NCBI GenBank assembly: GCA_016191285.1
Contig: JACPPA010000052.1
Coordinates: 1 to 60,831, forward strand
Origin: Gammaproteobacteria bacterium
Lineage (GTDB): Bacteria > Pseudomonadota > Gammaproteobacteria > Ga0077536
Length of the DNA: 60,831 nt
Direction: 5' to 3'
Shown piece by piece: positions 26,740 to 36,691 of the stretch (positions are counted from its first letter, which is position 1; each line of letters begins with the position of its first letter). Position numbers and translations under genes: made by a program. The notes under the pieces are model-generated. The model was not told the DNA's origin and did no database searches. It saw nothing but the letters and a program-made list of their open reading frames with translations.

Positions 26740-27600
26740 TCAAGTCTCCGCGCGGCGCCCGACGGTTACCCGTTCGTGGCCCGCCAAATCAGGCAGCGTT
26801 GCGATCTCGGTTAAGTTTACGGCCGCGTAGAGCGCACGGACCGCGGCGCCTTGCGCGGCGCCGTGCTCCATGAGTAACCAGCCGCCGGGTAGCAAGGCCG
26901 TCGGCGCCGCGTGGGCGAGAGCGGTCAACGCGGCCAGACCGTCGTTACCAGCAGCCAGTGCTGTGCGCGGTTCAAATCGTAAACTCGAATTCGCCAGCAA
27001 CGGATCGTCGCTCGCGACATACGGTGGATTGGCGACGATAACGGCATAGGTCCGCGGTTTAAGCGCCGCTACCCAATCCGCTTGCACCCACCGCGCATTA
27101 GTGACGCGATGGCGGACGGCGTTACGCCGCGCCACCCGAAGCGCGGCTGCCGAGCGATCGACAGCGAGCACGGTCGAATCCGCGCGTTCCTTGGCAATCG
27201 CAATGGCGAGTGCGCCACTGCCAGTGCCGAGATCGGCCGCGTGCGGCGCCTCTTTCTGCGTCATTTTGCGCAGCGCGAGATGCACCAGGAGCTCGCTGTC
27301 TCCGCGCGGGATCAGAACGTCCGGCGTGACTTCGAAATCGAGCGACCAGAATTCCTGAACGCCGCGCAAGTATGCAAGTGGACGACCTTGCGCCCGCGCT
27401 TCAAGTAGGGTGTGAAAGCGCGCCGCACTGGCCGCCTCGACTGGCGCGTCATGTTCGCGGATCAGGGTGGTCCGGTCGCAGGCCAGCGCGACACCGAGCA
27501 ATAATTCAGCGTCCAACCGCCCGCCGTCAGCGCGTATGAGGGCGCGCGTTCCGGCGCGCAATAACTCGCGAATGGTGGGCGTCTGCTCCACGTTAGTCAT
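26740..27600 (-). CDS. prmC: release factor glutamine methyltransferase
   Basis: Methylates the GGQ glutamine of RF1 and RF2. The SAM motif is [15 protein letters not shown] and the catalytic NPPY is in [11 protein letters not shown]; the N-terminal helical RF-binding domain is complete. It overlaps prfA, its substrate gene, by 8 nt, and moeB begins 1 bp after its stop. Confidence 0.94.
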   Translation of the reverse strand: MTNVEQTPTIRELLRAGTRALIRADGGRLDAELLLGVALACDRTTLIREHDAPVEAASAARFHTLLEARAQGRPLAYLRGVQEFWSLDFEVTPDVLIPRGDSELLVHLALRKMTQKEAPHAADLGTGSGALAIAIAKERADSTVLAVDRSAAALRVARRNAVRHRVTNARWVQADWVAALKPRTYAVIVANPPYVASDDPLLANSSLRFEPRTALAAGNDGLAALTALAHAAPTALLPGGWLLMEHGAAQGAAVRALYAAVNLTEIATLPDLAGHERVTVGRRAET

Positions 27601-28678
27601 CGGCCATCTGAGCCATCAAGTCCGCTTGATGCTCGCTGACCAACGGTCGAATGATCAAATCCAGTTCGCCGGCTAACACGCTATCCAATTTATAGACCGT
27701 CAAGTTAATCCGGTGGTCGGTGACCCGTCCTTGCGGAAAATTGTACGTGCGGATGCGTTCCGATCGATCGCCGGAACCGACCAGATTGCGTCGATTCAGC
27801 GCCTGTTCGCTGGTCTGACGATCGCGTTCGGATTGCAGCAGTTTGGCTTTCAATAAGCTCATCGCGCGCGCGCGGTTTTTGTGTTGCGACCGTTCATCCT
27901 GGCATTCGACGACCACGCCGGTGGGTAGATGCGTAATGCGGATCGCCGAGTCCGTTTTGTTGACGTGCTGGCCGCCGGCGCCCGACGCGCGGTAGGTGTC
28001 GACTTTCAAATCCGACGGATTGATGTCGATGGCGGTCACTTCATCGAGCTCCGGCAGGATCGCGACCGTGCACGCTGACGTGTGAATGCGGCCTTGGGAC
28101 TCCGTGGCGGGAACGCGTTGCACCCGGTGCGCGCCGGATTCGAATTTCAACAGCGAATACGCCCCGTTCCCAATGATCCGGCCGATAACTTCCTTATAGC
28201 CGCCTAATTCGCTTTTACTCTCGTTCAGAATCTCAACTTGCCAACCTTGGCGTTCGGCATACTTGAGATACATGCGAAATAAATCCGCCGCGAATAACGC
28301 CGCTTCGTCCCCGCCGGTGCCGGCGCGCACTTCCAAAAAAATATTCGAATCATCCGCTGGATCTTTGGGGATCAACAATTGATTGATGACCTGGGCCAAG
28401 ACCTCAAGTTGGTCCTTGGCGCTGGCGACTTCATCGTTTGCCAACGCGCGCAGTTCGGGGTCGTCCTCGCTCTGCAGCGCTTCCGCATTAGTTAATTCAT
28501 TGCCGATCCGGCAATATTCGATGTACTGCTCGACCACCGGATCGATCTCCGCGCGCTCGCGCGACAACGCACGAAAGCGATCGGCGCTGCTGGATATTTC
28601 CGGTGTGGCGAGTAAAGCATCCAATTCCTCGCGTCGTTCGCGCAGGATTTCGAGCTTATTATTTAAAGAAGCTTTCAT
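27593..28678 (-). CDS. prfA: peptide chain release factor 1
   Basis: Terminates translation at UAA and UAG. The stop-codon recognition tripeptide PAT is in [14 protein letters not shown] and the catalytic GGQ in [17 protein letters not shown]. 361 aa is the normal length. ATG overlaps the hemA stop by 4 nt (ATGA). Confidence 0.96.
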   Translation of the reverse strand: MKASLNNKLEILRERREELDALLATPEISSSADRFRALSRERAEIDPVVEQYIEYCRIGNELTNAEALQSEDDPELRALANDEVASAKDQLEVLAQVINQLLIPKDPADDSNIFLEVRAGTGGDEAALFAADLFRMYLKYAERQGWQVEILNESKSELGGYKEVIGRIIGNGAYSLLKFESGAHRVQRVPATESQGRIHTSACTVAILPELDEVTAIDINPSDLKVDTYRASGAGGQHVNKTDSAIRITHLPTGVVVECQDERSQHKNRARAMSLLKAKLLQSERDRQTSEQALNRRNLVGSGDRSERIRTYNFPQGRVTDHRINLTVYKLDSVLAGELDLIIRPLVSEHQADLMAQMADD

Positions 28679-29943
28679 GCGGGTGGCAGGTCGCGGGTAA
28701 TGGCGAGTAGCTCGCGTGCATGGTCGATGAATTCCAAACGTCCCTCGCTGGCCGCCTCGCGGATTTTCGCGGTCGGATGATGAATAAGTTTATTGGTTAA
28801 AGCGCGCGCCAACCCGGCCAATACCTGGTGCGGATCCTCGCCACCCGCCAGCCGACGTTCGGCTTTGCCGACCAGATCCTGCGCAATGGCATCAATCTGC
28901 CGGCGATAGGCAACAATGGTTTCATTACCATCCAGGGATTGCACCCACTCCATGAATTCTCGCGCGTGGACATCGACGATCGTTTCCGCTTGGCGGGCGG
29001 CGACTTGGCGTAAGTCGAGATTCTCGGCGATGACTTGGTCGAGATCGTCCACGGTATACAGATAAACGTCAGCAAGCTCACTTGCGCTGGCTTCGACATC
29101 GCGCGGGACCGCGAGATCGACCACGAACATCGGATTAAAGCGTCGCGCCTTGATCGCCGCTTCGAGCATGGCGCGGGTGACCACGGGCAACCGCGCCGCG
29201 GTGGCGGTTATCACGATGTCGGCGGCGGCGAGCGCCGCGGGCATCTGCGTCAGCGGTATTGCCCGCCCGCCCAGCGTGACGGCCAGCTTTTGCGCTCGCT
29301 CGAGGGTGCGGTTGGCGAACACGAGTTCGGCGATGTGCTGTCCGCGCAGATGTTGCGCTACTAATTCGATGGTATCGCCAGCGCCGATGAGCAGCGCGCG
29401 CCGGGTATTCAATTCGCCATGGACCTGGCGCGCCAGGCGGACGGCGGCGTACGCCACCGAGACCGGGGTCGCGCCGATGGCGGTCCCGGTGCGCACTTTC
29501 TTCGCCACCGCGAAGGTGTATTGCATCAACTTATTGAGTTGCTTACCGGTGGTGCCGCTCGCGACCGCGGTGTGATAAGCGTCCTTGATTTGCCCAAGAA
29601 TCTGCGGCTCGCCCACCACCCGCGAGTCGAGACCACAGGCCACGCGCAACGTGTGGCGCACCGCTTGTTGTTCCCCATAGTGATAAAAGTGGCGGTCGAT
29701 CAATGCGCGCTCGAAGGTTTTGTGCTGAACTAACCAATCCACCAAGGGTCTCTCGCTATGCGGGAGGCCGGCGGTGTAGAACTCGGTGCGATTGCAGGTC
29801 GACAACACCACGGCTTCCTCGACGCCGGGGGTGGCGGCCACGGTGTGTAGGATCGCCGGCAACTGCTCCGCGGCAAACGCAACTTGCTCGCGCACGGCCA
29901 ATGGCGCGGTCTGATGGTTAATCCCGAAGACAAAAATGGACAT
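28675..29943 (-). CDS. hemA: glutamyl-tRNA reductase
   Basis: First committed step of C5 tetrapyrrole synthesis: reduces glutamyl-tRNA(Glu) to glutamate-1-semialdehyde with NADPH. The catalytic cysteine is C50 in [11 protein letters not shown]; the NADPH domain starts with [14 protein letters not shown] and a C-terminal dimerisation helix follows. First gene of hemA-prfA-prmC-moeB-lemA-GIDE, divergent from the TPR lipoprotein. Confidence 0.95.
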   Translation of the reverse strand: MSIFVFGINHQTAPLAVREQVAFAAEQLPAILHTVAATPGVEEAVVLSTCNRTEFYTAGLPHSERPLVDWLVQHKTFERALIDRHFYHYGEQQAVRHTLRVACGLDSRVVGEPQILGQIKDAYHTAVASGTTGKQLNKLMQYTFAVAKKVRTGTAIGATPVSVAYAAVRLARQVHGELNTRRALLIGAGDTIELVAQHLRGQHIAELVFANRTLERAQKLAVTLGGRAIPLTQMPAALAAADIVITATAARLPVVTRAMLEAAIKARRFNPMFVVDLAVPRDVEASASELADVYLYTVDDLDQVIAENLDLRQVAARQAETIVDVHAREFMEWVQSLDGNETIVAYRRQIDAIAQDLVGKAERRLAGGEDPHQVLAGLARALTNKLIHHPTAKIREAASEGRLEFIDHARELLAITRDLPPA

Positions 29944-30185
29944 GGCGCGATCGGAGGTTTTCGGATTACGGAGATTGTCGCGTTACGGTTGGCATTCGCC
30001 TAACTTATCGCCGGTCGCAGACGACTCTGCGCCACCTAAGCGGTAAAGCGTGGCGCTTTAAACTTTGCGCAGCGCATGCCACGCGGCCGGCTAGAGTACG
30101 CTGGTCTAGACGCCGGCATGGGTTATAGTTTACTGCATGATGGTCGATGTACGCTGACTGCGGCAACCGCTCACTGCGCGCGTGT

Positions 30186-31997
30186 ATGAACCGAATAGGA
30201 ACGATGATATTTCCCACTCTCGATTTTCCGTGGCGCCGCGCGCGCCTGACGAGCCTCGTGATGGCGGGTCTACTTGCCGCCTGCGCGAACCTGCCGCCGG
30301 GCGCGCCGTCTGGACCTGGGGCCGCGACGCCTGCCACCGACGACACCGGCGCGGTCAGCCCGTGGCTGGGTGGCGACGAGTTACTAGCATACGCGAGCCC
30401 CCCGGCAACGCGGTCTGAGCTAGAGAACGAACCCCTGTATCGAATCTTGGCCGCGGAATTTGCCGGCCAACGTGACCAGCTACCGTTCGCGGTCGAGCAA
30501 TACGGCAAATTGGCCGCCACCTCCCAAGATCCGAATATCGCCGAGCGCGCCGCGAAGATTGCGGTGTACGCGCATGATTATCGCGCGGCGGCGCTTGCCG
30601 CCGAACGCTGGGTGGCGACCGCGCCGACCAATCTCGAGGCGCGGCAGCTCGCCGCCGCCATGCATATTCGTCTAGGCGAGGCCGAGCCCGCGATTGTGCA
30701 TCTAAACTATGTGCTCGCGCGCGACCACAGCGGCCATGGCGACAAGCTGAAGATGATCGCCAATCTGCTCGGGCGCGAAGAAGACAAGACCACCGCGCTT
30801 AGCGTGATGGAACGCTTGATCGACAAACGTGACAGCGATCCAGACGCGCTCCTCGTCTACGCGGTACTCGCGCTCCGCGCCGAACAGATCGATAAATCCC
30901 GCGCCGCGATGGATCGCTTGGTGGCGCACGCCGACATCAATCCCAATATCGCGATCGCCTACGTCGCGGCGCTCCAAAAACAAAAAATGGTGCCGGTGGC
31001 CTTGGAATTTCTCGAGCGCGCGCTCAAACGCACCCCGCGCGAATACGGGCTGCGCCTGCTCTATGCGCGGATGTTGGCGGCGGCGGAGCGCTACGATGAT
31101 GCGCGCACGCAGTTTCTGCGGTTACGCCACCAGGTCCCGGATAGCACTGACGCGCTGTTCGCGTTAGGCCTTTTGAACCTGCAAACCAATCGAGTCGACG
31201 AAGCGGAGCGGAATTTTGTCGATTTAGCAAAGGTGGCCGAGCGTCGCGACGACGCTAATTTTTACTTAGGGCAAGTGGCTGAGTCGCGGCACCAACCCGC
31301 CGCGGCGTTGAAGCACTATGCCGAGGTCGCGACCGGCGCGAGTTATTTCCAAGCGCGAGTGCGCACCGCGGTGTTGCTCGCCGGCGAGAAAAAACTCGCC
31401 GCCGCACGCGAGATCCTGGCTGGGTTAAGGCCCGAGAACGACGAACAACGCAAGCAATTAGTCTTAATCGAGGTCGACCTGTTGGCGGGCCAAAAAGCCT
31501 ACAGCGACGCGATGGCGGTGTTCGATAAGGCCTTGAACGGCAACTATGACACTACTTTGCTCTACAGCCGCGCGATGCTCGCCGAGCGTATGGATCGTCT
31601 GGATGTGTTGGAAGCCGATCTCCGCGAGATCCTGCACCGCGAACCGGAAAACGGCGACGCGCTAAACGCACTCGGGTTTACGCTCGCCGATCGCACCAAC
31701 CGTTTTGAAGAAGCGCATGATTTAATTCAACGCGCGCTAACGCTCGCGCCGGATAATTTTTATGTGCTCGATAGCATGGGATGGGTGCTCTATCGCCTAG
31801 GCCGGCTCGACGAGGCCGTGCCCTATCTCGAAAAGGCGCGCGCGCAGCGCAACGATCCCGAAGTCGCGGCACACCTCGGCGAAGTATTGTGGAAGCTTGG
31901 GCGCAAGGACGACGCGCGCAAAGTTTTAAATAGCGCGCTCAAAACCCATCCCGAGGATGAAAAGCTGCTCGGCGCCATCAAACGCTTCGCGCCGTGA
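30186..31997 (+). CDS. tetratricopeptide-repeat lipoprotein
   Basis: About 600 aa. A lipobox (MAGLLAAC) follows an Arg-rich n-region, so it is likely a membrane lipoprotein facing the periplasm. The rest is an array of helical TPR units, including near-consensus copies close to the C-terminus (GDALNALGFTLADRTNRFEE and VLDSMGWVLYRLGRLDEAV). Starts at 30147, 30186 and 30204 are all in frame; 30204 has AGGA close upstream and gives the shortest signal. Its place between hemA and lolB is conserved in gammaproteobacteria; it is presumed to be a scaffold. Confidence 0.82.
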   Translation: MNRIGTMIFPTLDFPWRRARLTSLVMAGLLAACANLPPGAPSGPGAATPATDDTGAVSPWLGGDELLAYASPPATRSELENEPLYRILAAEFAGQRDQLPFAVEQYGKLAATSQDPNIAERAAKIAVYAHDYRAAALAAERWVATAPTNLEARQLAAAMHIRLGEAEPAIVHLNYVLARDHSGHGDKLKMIANLLGREEDKTTALSVMERLIDKRDSDPDALLVYAVLALRAEQIDKSRAAMDRLVAHADINPNIAIAYVAALQKQKMVPVALEFLERALKRTPREYGLRLLYARMLAAAERYDDARTQFLRLRHQVPDSTDALFALGLLNLQTNRVDEAERNFVDLAKVAERRDDANFYLGQVAESRHQPAAALKHYAEVATGASYFQARVRTAVLLAGEKKLAAAREILAGLRPENDEQRKQLVLIEVDLLAGQKAYSDAMAVFDKALNGNYDTTLLYSRAMLAERMDRLDVLEADLREILHREPENGDALNALGFTLADRTNRFEEAHDLIQRALTLAPDNFYVLDSMGWVLYRLGRLDEAVPYLEKARAQRNDPEVAAHLGEVLWKLGRKDDARKVLNSALKTHPEDEKLLGAIKRFAP

Positions 31998-32599
31998 TCC
32001 GCGGCCTGGTGCTGGTCTGCGGCATACTGCTGACGGGCTGCGCGACGGCGCCGCCGCCGGCTCCAGCACCCGACACCAACGGTATCGCGTGGCACACGCG
32101 ACAAACGACACTCGCTGCGCTAAGTCACTGGACGTTGGATGGACGTCTCGCGATTCAGCGTGGCCAAGAAGGCGGTCAAGCACGACTACGCTGGACGCAA
32201 TCCGGTCAGGATTTCGAACTTCGGATCATGGCGCCGTTAAGTCAGGGCACTTACGTGATACGCAGCGCCCCGGCCGGCGTGGAGTTGGTGGCGCCGGATA
32301 ACACGGTGTACCACGCACGTGATCTCGATGCTCTGATGACCACGCACTTGCACTGGGCCTTACCCGTTGCCGGCGCGCAGTACTGGGTGCGTGGGATCCC
32401 GGATCCGGCCCAGCCGGTCGCCAACCTTCAATTGGACGCGACCGGTCGCCTGCAAGATCTCGCGCAAGCGGGATGGCGCGTGAGTGTATTGGAGTATCAA
32501 GCGCGCCAGGACGTCGATCTACCGGCGAAATTGTTCATCCTTGGGAATGATCTGCAATTACGCTTGGCGATCACGCAATGGACCTTGAACCCGCCGTGA
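31994..32599 (+). CDS. lolB: outer-membrane lipoprotein receptor LolB
   Basis: Inserts lipoproteins, received from LolA, into the outer membrane. GTG start overlapping the upstream stop by 4 nt; lipobox LLTGC gives lipidated C16. The body begins WTLDGRLAIQRGQEGGQARLRW, and HWALPVAGAQYWVRGIPDP is a conserved LolB strand region. Length 201 aa is normal. Confidence 0.9.
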   Translation: MIRGLVLVCGILLTGCATAPPPAPAPDTNGIAWHTRQTTLAALSHWTLDGRLAIQRGQEGGQARLRWTQSGQDFELRIMAPLSQGTYVIRSAPAGVELVAPDNTVYHARDLDALMTTHLHWALPVAGAQYWVRGIPDPAQPVANLQLDATGRLQDLAQAGWRVSVLEYQARQDVDLPAKLFILGNDLQLRLAITQWTLNPP

Positions 32600-33447
32600 G
32601 TGAGGTCGCGTGGCCGGCGCCGGCCAAACTCAATTTGTTCTTGCATGTGGTGGGACGTCGCGCCGACGGCTACCACCTCTTACAAACCGTGTTCCAGTTT
32701 CTGGATTACGGGGACCATCTTAATTTCAAGCTACGGCCGGATCGTGTCATTCGGCGGGCTTCGGGGCTGCAGGGCGTGCCTCCCGAAGCTGACTTGGTAG
32801 TGCGCGCCGCGCGGGCTTTGCAGGCCGTCTCGGGCACGGCACAGGGCGTTGAGATTGCCGTCGCGAAGCGGTTGCCAATGGGCGGCGGATTGGGTGGGGG
32901 TAGCTCCAATGCCGCGACGGTGTTGGTCGCGCTGAACCATTTATGGGGTACTGGTTTGTCAGCGGCTGACTTGGCCAGGCTTGGCCTTGAGCTCGGCGCC
33001 GATGTGCCCGTATTCGTCCACGGGCAAGCGGCCTGGGCCGAGGGGGTGGGCGAGCGTTTGAGTCCGATTTCCCCGCCCGAACCCACCATGCTAGTGATTG
33101 ATCCGGGGGTTTCGGTCCCCACCGGGGCGATTTTCGGTCATGCTGAATTGACACGTAATACGCCTGTCCGCACAATCCACGGCCTTTCGTTGGCCGATTG
33201 CCATAATGACTGCGAGCCGGTCACGCGCGCATTGTTTCCGGCGGTCGGCGCGGCGCTCGATTGGTTAAGGCGATTCGCGCCGGCCCGCATGACTGGCACC
33301 GGGGCCTGTGTGTTCGCGCCCTTTGCCGATCGGACAAGCGCGAATGCAGCCGGCAAGGCCGTGCCGCGCGAGTGGTCGTGGTTTATCGCCAGTGCGTGCA
33401 ATCGATCGCCCTTGATAACGCGGCTCGCTCAGGCGCGCGGCGCCTAA
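32578..33447 (+). CDS. ispE: 4-diphosphocytidyl-2-C-methyl-D-erythritol kinase
   Basis: GHMP kinase of the MEP isoprenoid pathway. It shows the N-terminal WPAPAKLNLFLHVVGRRADGYH block and the ATP-binding glycine-rich loop PMGGGLGGGSSNAA. ATG at 32578 overlaps lolB by 22 nt; a GTG at 32596 interlaced with the lolB stop (GTGA) is an equally likely start. It is followed by tRNA-Gln. Confidence 0.93.
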   Translation: MDLEPAVSEVAWPAPAKLNLFLHVVGRRADGYHLLQTVFQFLDYGDHLNFKLRPDRVIRRASGLQGVPPEADLVVRAARALQAVSGTAQGVEIAVAKRLPMGGGLGGGSSNAATVLVALNHLWGTGLSAADLARLGLELGADVPVFVHGQAAWAEGVGERLSPISPPEPTMLVIDPGVSVPTGAIFGHAELTRNTPVRTIHGLSLADCHNDCEPVTRALFPAVGAALDWLRRFAPARMTGTGACVFAPFADRTSANAAGKAVPREWSWFIASACNRSPLITRLAQARGA

Positions 33448-33465
33448 AGCCAAGAATTAACATTT

Positions 33466-33540
33466 TGGGGAGTCGCCAAGTGGTAAGGCACCGGGTTTTG
33501 ATCCCGGCATTCCCAGGTTCGAATCCTGGCTCCCCAGCCA
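33466..33540 (+). tRNA. tRNA-Gln (anticodon TTG)
   Basis: 75 nt including an encoded CCA. Acceptor TGGGGAG pairs with CTCCCCA (33530-33536), the discriminator is G, and the anticodon arm CCGGG-TTTTGAT-CCCGG places TTG at 33498-33500. The T arm has GTTCGAATC. In Pseudomonas-like genomes this tRNA lies between ispE and prs. Here an integrated element uses its 3' end as attachment site. Confidence 0.96.
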
Positions 33541-33541
33541 T
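33526..33541 (+). other. attL, left attachment site of the integrated element
   Basis: The 16 bp CTGGCTCCCCAGCCAT cover the 3' end of tRNA-Gln plus one base. They recur exactly at 42979-42994 just before prs. The tRNA remains complete on this side, next to the integrase. Confidence 0.9.
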
Positions 33542-33667
33542 TTCCCATTTCATACCGTCTCATCCTGTATCGTATATCTTCGTAACTAGCGATTTAACCG
33601 AAGTATTCTGTATCAGACCGCCTCATCGCGCACCTTGAAAGCTCAGCCCTAGTAGGGGTAGCATTTT

Positions 33668-33701
33668 GGGGTACTCGAATTTCTGGTCGCAGAAATACCC
33701 C
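33668..33701 (+). repeat. GGGGTA inverted repeat before the integrase start
   Basis: GGGGTA and its complement TACCCC are separated by 22 nt immediately before the integrase ATG at 33703, and another GGGGTA is at 33656. Such iterated motifs upstream of P4-type integrases may be arm or operator sites. That function is inferred. Confidence 0.35.
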
Positions 33702-33702
33702 G

Positions 33703-34935
33703 ATGCTGACGGACACCAAAATCAAGAACACGAAGGCCGAAGGTAAGTCTCGGAAGCTCTTTGATGCAGGCGGCTTGTTCTTGATGTTGATGCCCGGCAA
33801 AGATGGTGAGACACATAAGCGATGGCGCTTCAAATTCACGTACGACGGTAAGGAGAAACTGCTCGCGCTCGGCACCTATCCGGCCGTGAGTCTGGTTGAA
33901 GCACGCAAACGGCGAAACGCGGCGCGCGCCCTCCTCGACGACAAAATTGATCCGACGGCCGAACGCAAAGCCGAGAAGGAGCAGACGAAGCTGCGGCTCG
34001 CCAACACGTTCAGCGCGCTGGCAGACGATTGGTTTGAAACGAAACAAGGCGGCTGGTCGGGACGGTATGCGGTCGATACCCGCAAGCTCCTTGAGCGCGA
34101 ACTGGTCCCCGAGCTGGGAAATCGAGCCCTCGCCGACATCACCCCTCGCGAACTGCTTGCGCTGCTCCGAAAAATCGAGCGGCGCGATGCGCCAGCGATT
34201 GCCGAGAAGGTGCTCAACATCGCGGGTCAAATTCTACGGCATGGCGTCCTGACCGGTCCGTTGGAAAGTGATCCCTCTCGCGATCTGCGTGGCGCTTTGA
34301 AAAGCCGCGAAGTAAAACATCACGCGCGGCTCACCGAGGCCGAGATGCCGGAGTTTCTCGCGAAGCTCGAAGACTACACGGGGGCGCCAGTGACCTCGAT
34401 CGCGATGCGTCTGTTGTTGCTCACCGCCGTGCGTACGCAGGAATTGCGTTTCGCGCAGTGGCCGGAGATCGACACTGAGGCGCGAGTCTGGCGAATTCCG
34501 AAGGAGCGTATGAAGTCTCGACACGAGCATATCGTCCCGTTGAGTCATCAGGCGGTGGCGGCGTTCGAGGACCTCCACCAACGTACGGAGAATCGGCCGT
34601 ACGCGTTCCCCAATGAGCATCACCCCAGCAGCAAGCCCATGAGCGAGAATGCTGTCCTCTTCGGCTTGTATCGTCTCGGCTATCACAGCCGGCTGACCGG
34701 GCATGGGTTTCGTTCGATGTTTTCAACCATTGCTCACGAAAGCGGGTTATTCGACAGCCGGGCGATTGAACTTCAGCTAGCCCACAGCGACAAGGACAAG
34801 ATCCGTGCGATTTACAACGCCGCGCTGTACCTGAAGGAGCGTACCAAACTCATGCAATGGTGGGCCGACCGACTGGACGAGTTGTTGGCGAAGAAGCACC
34901 AGAAAGTGATCTCGATAGAAGCCCGGCGGCGTTAG
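33703..34935 (+). CDS. P4-type tyrosine integrase
   Basis: A 410-aa site-specific recombinase. The N-terminal DUF4102 DNA-binding region (MLTDTKIKNTKAEGKSRKLFDAGG) is followed by a core-binding domain from about residue 100. The catalytic domain has R244 (AVRTQEL), H334-x-x-R337 (HGFR), H361 (AHSD) and a Tyr nucleophile at 371 (AIYNAALY). All catalytic residues are present, so the enzyme may still be active. Its 5' end lies 162 bp from the tRNA used as attachment site. Confidence 0.93.
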   Translation: MLTDTKIKNTKAEGKSRKLFDAGGLFLMLMPGKDGETHKRWRFKFTYDGKEKLLALGTYPAVSLVEARKRRNAARALLDDKIDPTAERKAEKEQTKLRLANTFSALADDWFETKQGGWSGRYAVDTRKLLERELVPELGNRALADITPRELLALLRKIERRDAPAIAEKVLNIAGQILRHGVLTGPLESDPSRDLRGALKSREVKHHARLTEAEMPEFLAKLEDYTGAPVTSIAMRLLLLTAVRTQELRFAQWPEIDTEARVWRIPKERMKSRHEHIVPLSHQAVAAFEDLHQRTENRPYAFPNEHHPSSKPMSENAVLFGLYRLGYHSRLTGHGFRSMFSTIAHESGLFDSRAIELQLAHSDKDKIRAIYNAALYLKERTKLMQWWADRLDELLAKKHQKVISIEARRR

Positions 34936-35089
34936 GCCGCGGGGAAAAGCGGCGCGCGTGTCGGATCCTGCGGGGCTTTCAGCGGCAGTAATTGCGGAGT
35001 CCTAATTTTCTGGCGTTCCACAGCCGTTATTGCCGGCACAGAATACAACCGCGTCACGGACGGCGCGTCTATCAATGGAGGGGTTTGAA

Positions 35090-35251
35090 ATGACGCTCCT
35101 GACCGCCGCTGAATTTGCTGCACAGTGGCGCTGCTCAACCTGCACCGTCCATCGGCTTGAGAATGCGGGCCGCCCTGCGCCAGCGCGGTGGCGGCCCCAA
35201 CATCTGGCGACAACGACTTTTGAGATCTATTTCCGTGAATTCCCTCCTTGA
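35090..35251 (+). CDS. AlpA/excisionase-like HTH protein, possibly damaged
   Basis: A 53-aa frame preceded by GGAGGGG. The start TLLTAAEFAAQWRCSTCTVHRLENAGR fits the MerR-like helix-turn-helix of AlpA/Xis proteins. The next part reads oddly (APARWRPQHLATTT), whereas a second frame over the same bases gives GGGPNIWR, the usual wing motif. The first frame recovers at FEIYFREF. Two compensating indels are therefore possible. If functional it would control excision. Confidence 0.45.
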   Translation: MTLLTAAEFAAQWRCSTCTVHRLENAGRPAPARWRPQHLATTTFEIYFREFPP

Positions 35252-35313
35252 TCGGTCGATATTGAACTATCATATTGATAGACGCAGCATGCACCCACCA
35301 TTGGGCGCTCAAG

Positions 35314-35625
35314 GTGGCTGAACTCCCTTTATCTGCGGCTAATGCCGAACGTCTCGTTAAACGGCGAGCGCAGGTTTCCGAGAACGTTATCGTCGGGGAC
35401 CATACGCGCAAACGCATGTCTGAGCGAGATATCGACATCGACGACGTTTTGCGAGTGCTCAGAACCGGGAGCGTTGACGCCAGCCCAACGCGCACGGATC
35501 AAGGCGAATGGCAATGCAAAATGGTCAAGCGAATCAAAGGCACGCGCTCAGTAGGCGTCGTCACGATCATCCTTCACAAAGAAAAGCTATTTCTTAAAAC
35601 CGTTGAATGGGAAGACTTGCGATGA
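35314..35625 (+). CDS. DUF4258 toxin-like protein
   Basis: About 103 aa from GTG 35314; the frame is open back to a TTG at 35275. The core NVIVGDHTRKRMSERDIDIDDVLRVLRTGSV ... VTIILHKEKLFLKTVEWED matches DUF4258, a RelE-like fold used by type II toxins. The next gene, an HTH protein, starts within its stop codon (ATGA), the usual toxin-first arrangement with an MqsA-like antitoxin. Confidence 0.7.
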   Translation: MAELPLSAANAERLVKRRAQVSENVIVGDHTRKRMSERDIDIDDVLRVLRTGSVDASPTRTDQGEWQCKMVKRIKGTRSVGVVTIILHKEKLFLKTVEWEDLR

Positions 35626-36110
35626 AAGCGAATCACTGGCAACACAGCGACGAAAAACTAAAGAAGCCTTTGCACTATCCAGAGTGCGGACTGGACGACG
35701 TGTATCTGGTGAGCGGGTACGACGCCGTGAAGACCCCGTACGGTAAAGGCATCGTCGTGAAGAACGTCGATGCACTGCTCCGCGCCATCGGGTGCAGTCT
35801 CGCGACTGAAAAGAAGGCGCTCACCGGCAAGGAGCTGCGTTTCCTGCGTAAGCAAATGTCGCTGACGCAATCAGAGTTAGGACAGATCGTGGGATTGAGT
35901 TCCCAACAAGTCGCGCGCTGGGAGAAAGGCGAATATGAGATCCCCGGTCCGGCTGAGCGATTAGTCCGATTACTGTTTATTCAGCATGACGGCGGCAATG
36001 TGGACCTGCGACAACTTCTGCGAAAGCTGGAGGAACGTGACGCGCCGGCAAAAGAAACACTTATCTTCGAGAAGACAGCCAAGGGCTGGCACACCACAAA
36101 GGCCGCGTAG
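35622..36110 (+). CDS. MqsA-like HTH antitoxin
   Basis: A 162-aa protein. The N-terminal part (HYPECGLDDVYLVSGYD) lacks the full zinc cysteines of MqsA. A Cro/C1-type helix-turn-helix at about residues 66-120 (LRFLRKQMSLTQSELGQIVGLSSQQVARWEKG) ends in a C-terminal tail. It probably neutralises the DUF4258 protein and represses the operon. Start overlaps the toxin stop by 4 nt. Confidence 0.75.
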   Translation: MKANHWQHSDEKLKKPLHYPECGLDDVYLVSGYDAVKTPYGKGIVVKNVDALLRAIGCSLATEKKALTGKELRFLRKQMSLTQSELGQIVGLSSQQVARWEKGEYEIPGPAERLVRLLFIQHDGGNVDLRQLLRKLEERDAPAKETLIFEKTAKGWHTTKAA

Positions 36111-36208
36111 AAACTGAATTCCGCGCCTAGGCTGATCACCGAAAACCGACACACCCTCGCCGGCTGGCGTGGCGATTCCTTTGAGGGAAGCGTGAAGAGG
36201 GAGCGTAC

Positions 36209-36691
36209 ATGGGATGTCCCACATTTACCGATCGCAACGATCACCCAGAGCTCGATTACGGTCCTCAGTTACGAGCGTTCAAGGGGAAAACGGTCAAAGA
36301 ATTACGACAACTATTGGCGCGCGCCATGCTCAGCTCCCAACAGAAGGATTTGAAAATTCGCTTGCTAAAAGTCGAAGTGCAGCGGTTGGATCTCGCTTAT
36401 CGCGCACTTGGTGGCCAGAACGTCGGCGACACATTGCGAGAATCGCTAACCGAACGCATCCGACCATTATTCAAGCGGAGACGTGGAGCACCGGTACGTA
36501 ACGATTCACCTTCAGGAATTATGAAGTCTTTGCGCGAACGCTTTGGAATCGACATTATCGACTCATTCGAGTTATTACGTTGCGAAGCGGCAGCGAGCCT
36601 CGGAATCGAAAAAGCGTCGGACAAGGAAGCGCTACGATTTTTCGTGCGACGCCATTACTTCGACGGGGTTATGAATCTTTCCAGCACCTAG
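36209..36691 (+). CDS. hypothetical protein of the integrated element
   Basis: A 160-aa frame not recognised as any family. It has a charged helical middle (KTVKELRQLLARAMLSSQQKDLKIRLLKVEVQRLDLAYRAL) that may be a coiled coil, a basic patch (LFKRRRGAP), and no signal peptide or membrane span. It lies between the toxin-antitoxin pair and the replication-type genes. Possibly a DNA-associated accessory protein. Confidence 0.5.
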   Translation: MGCPTFTDRNDHPELDYGPQLRAFKGKTVKELRQLLARAMLSSQQKDLKIRLLKVEVQRLDLAYRALGGQNVGDTLRESLTERIRPLFKRRRGAPVRNDSPSGIMKSLRERFGIDIIDSFELLRCEAAASLGIEKASDKEALRFFVRRHYFDGVMNLSST

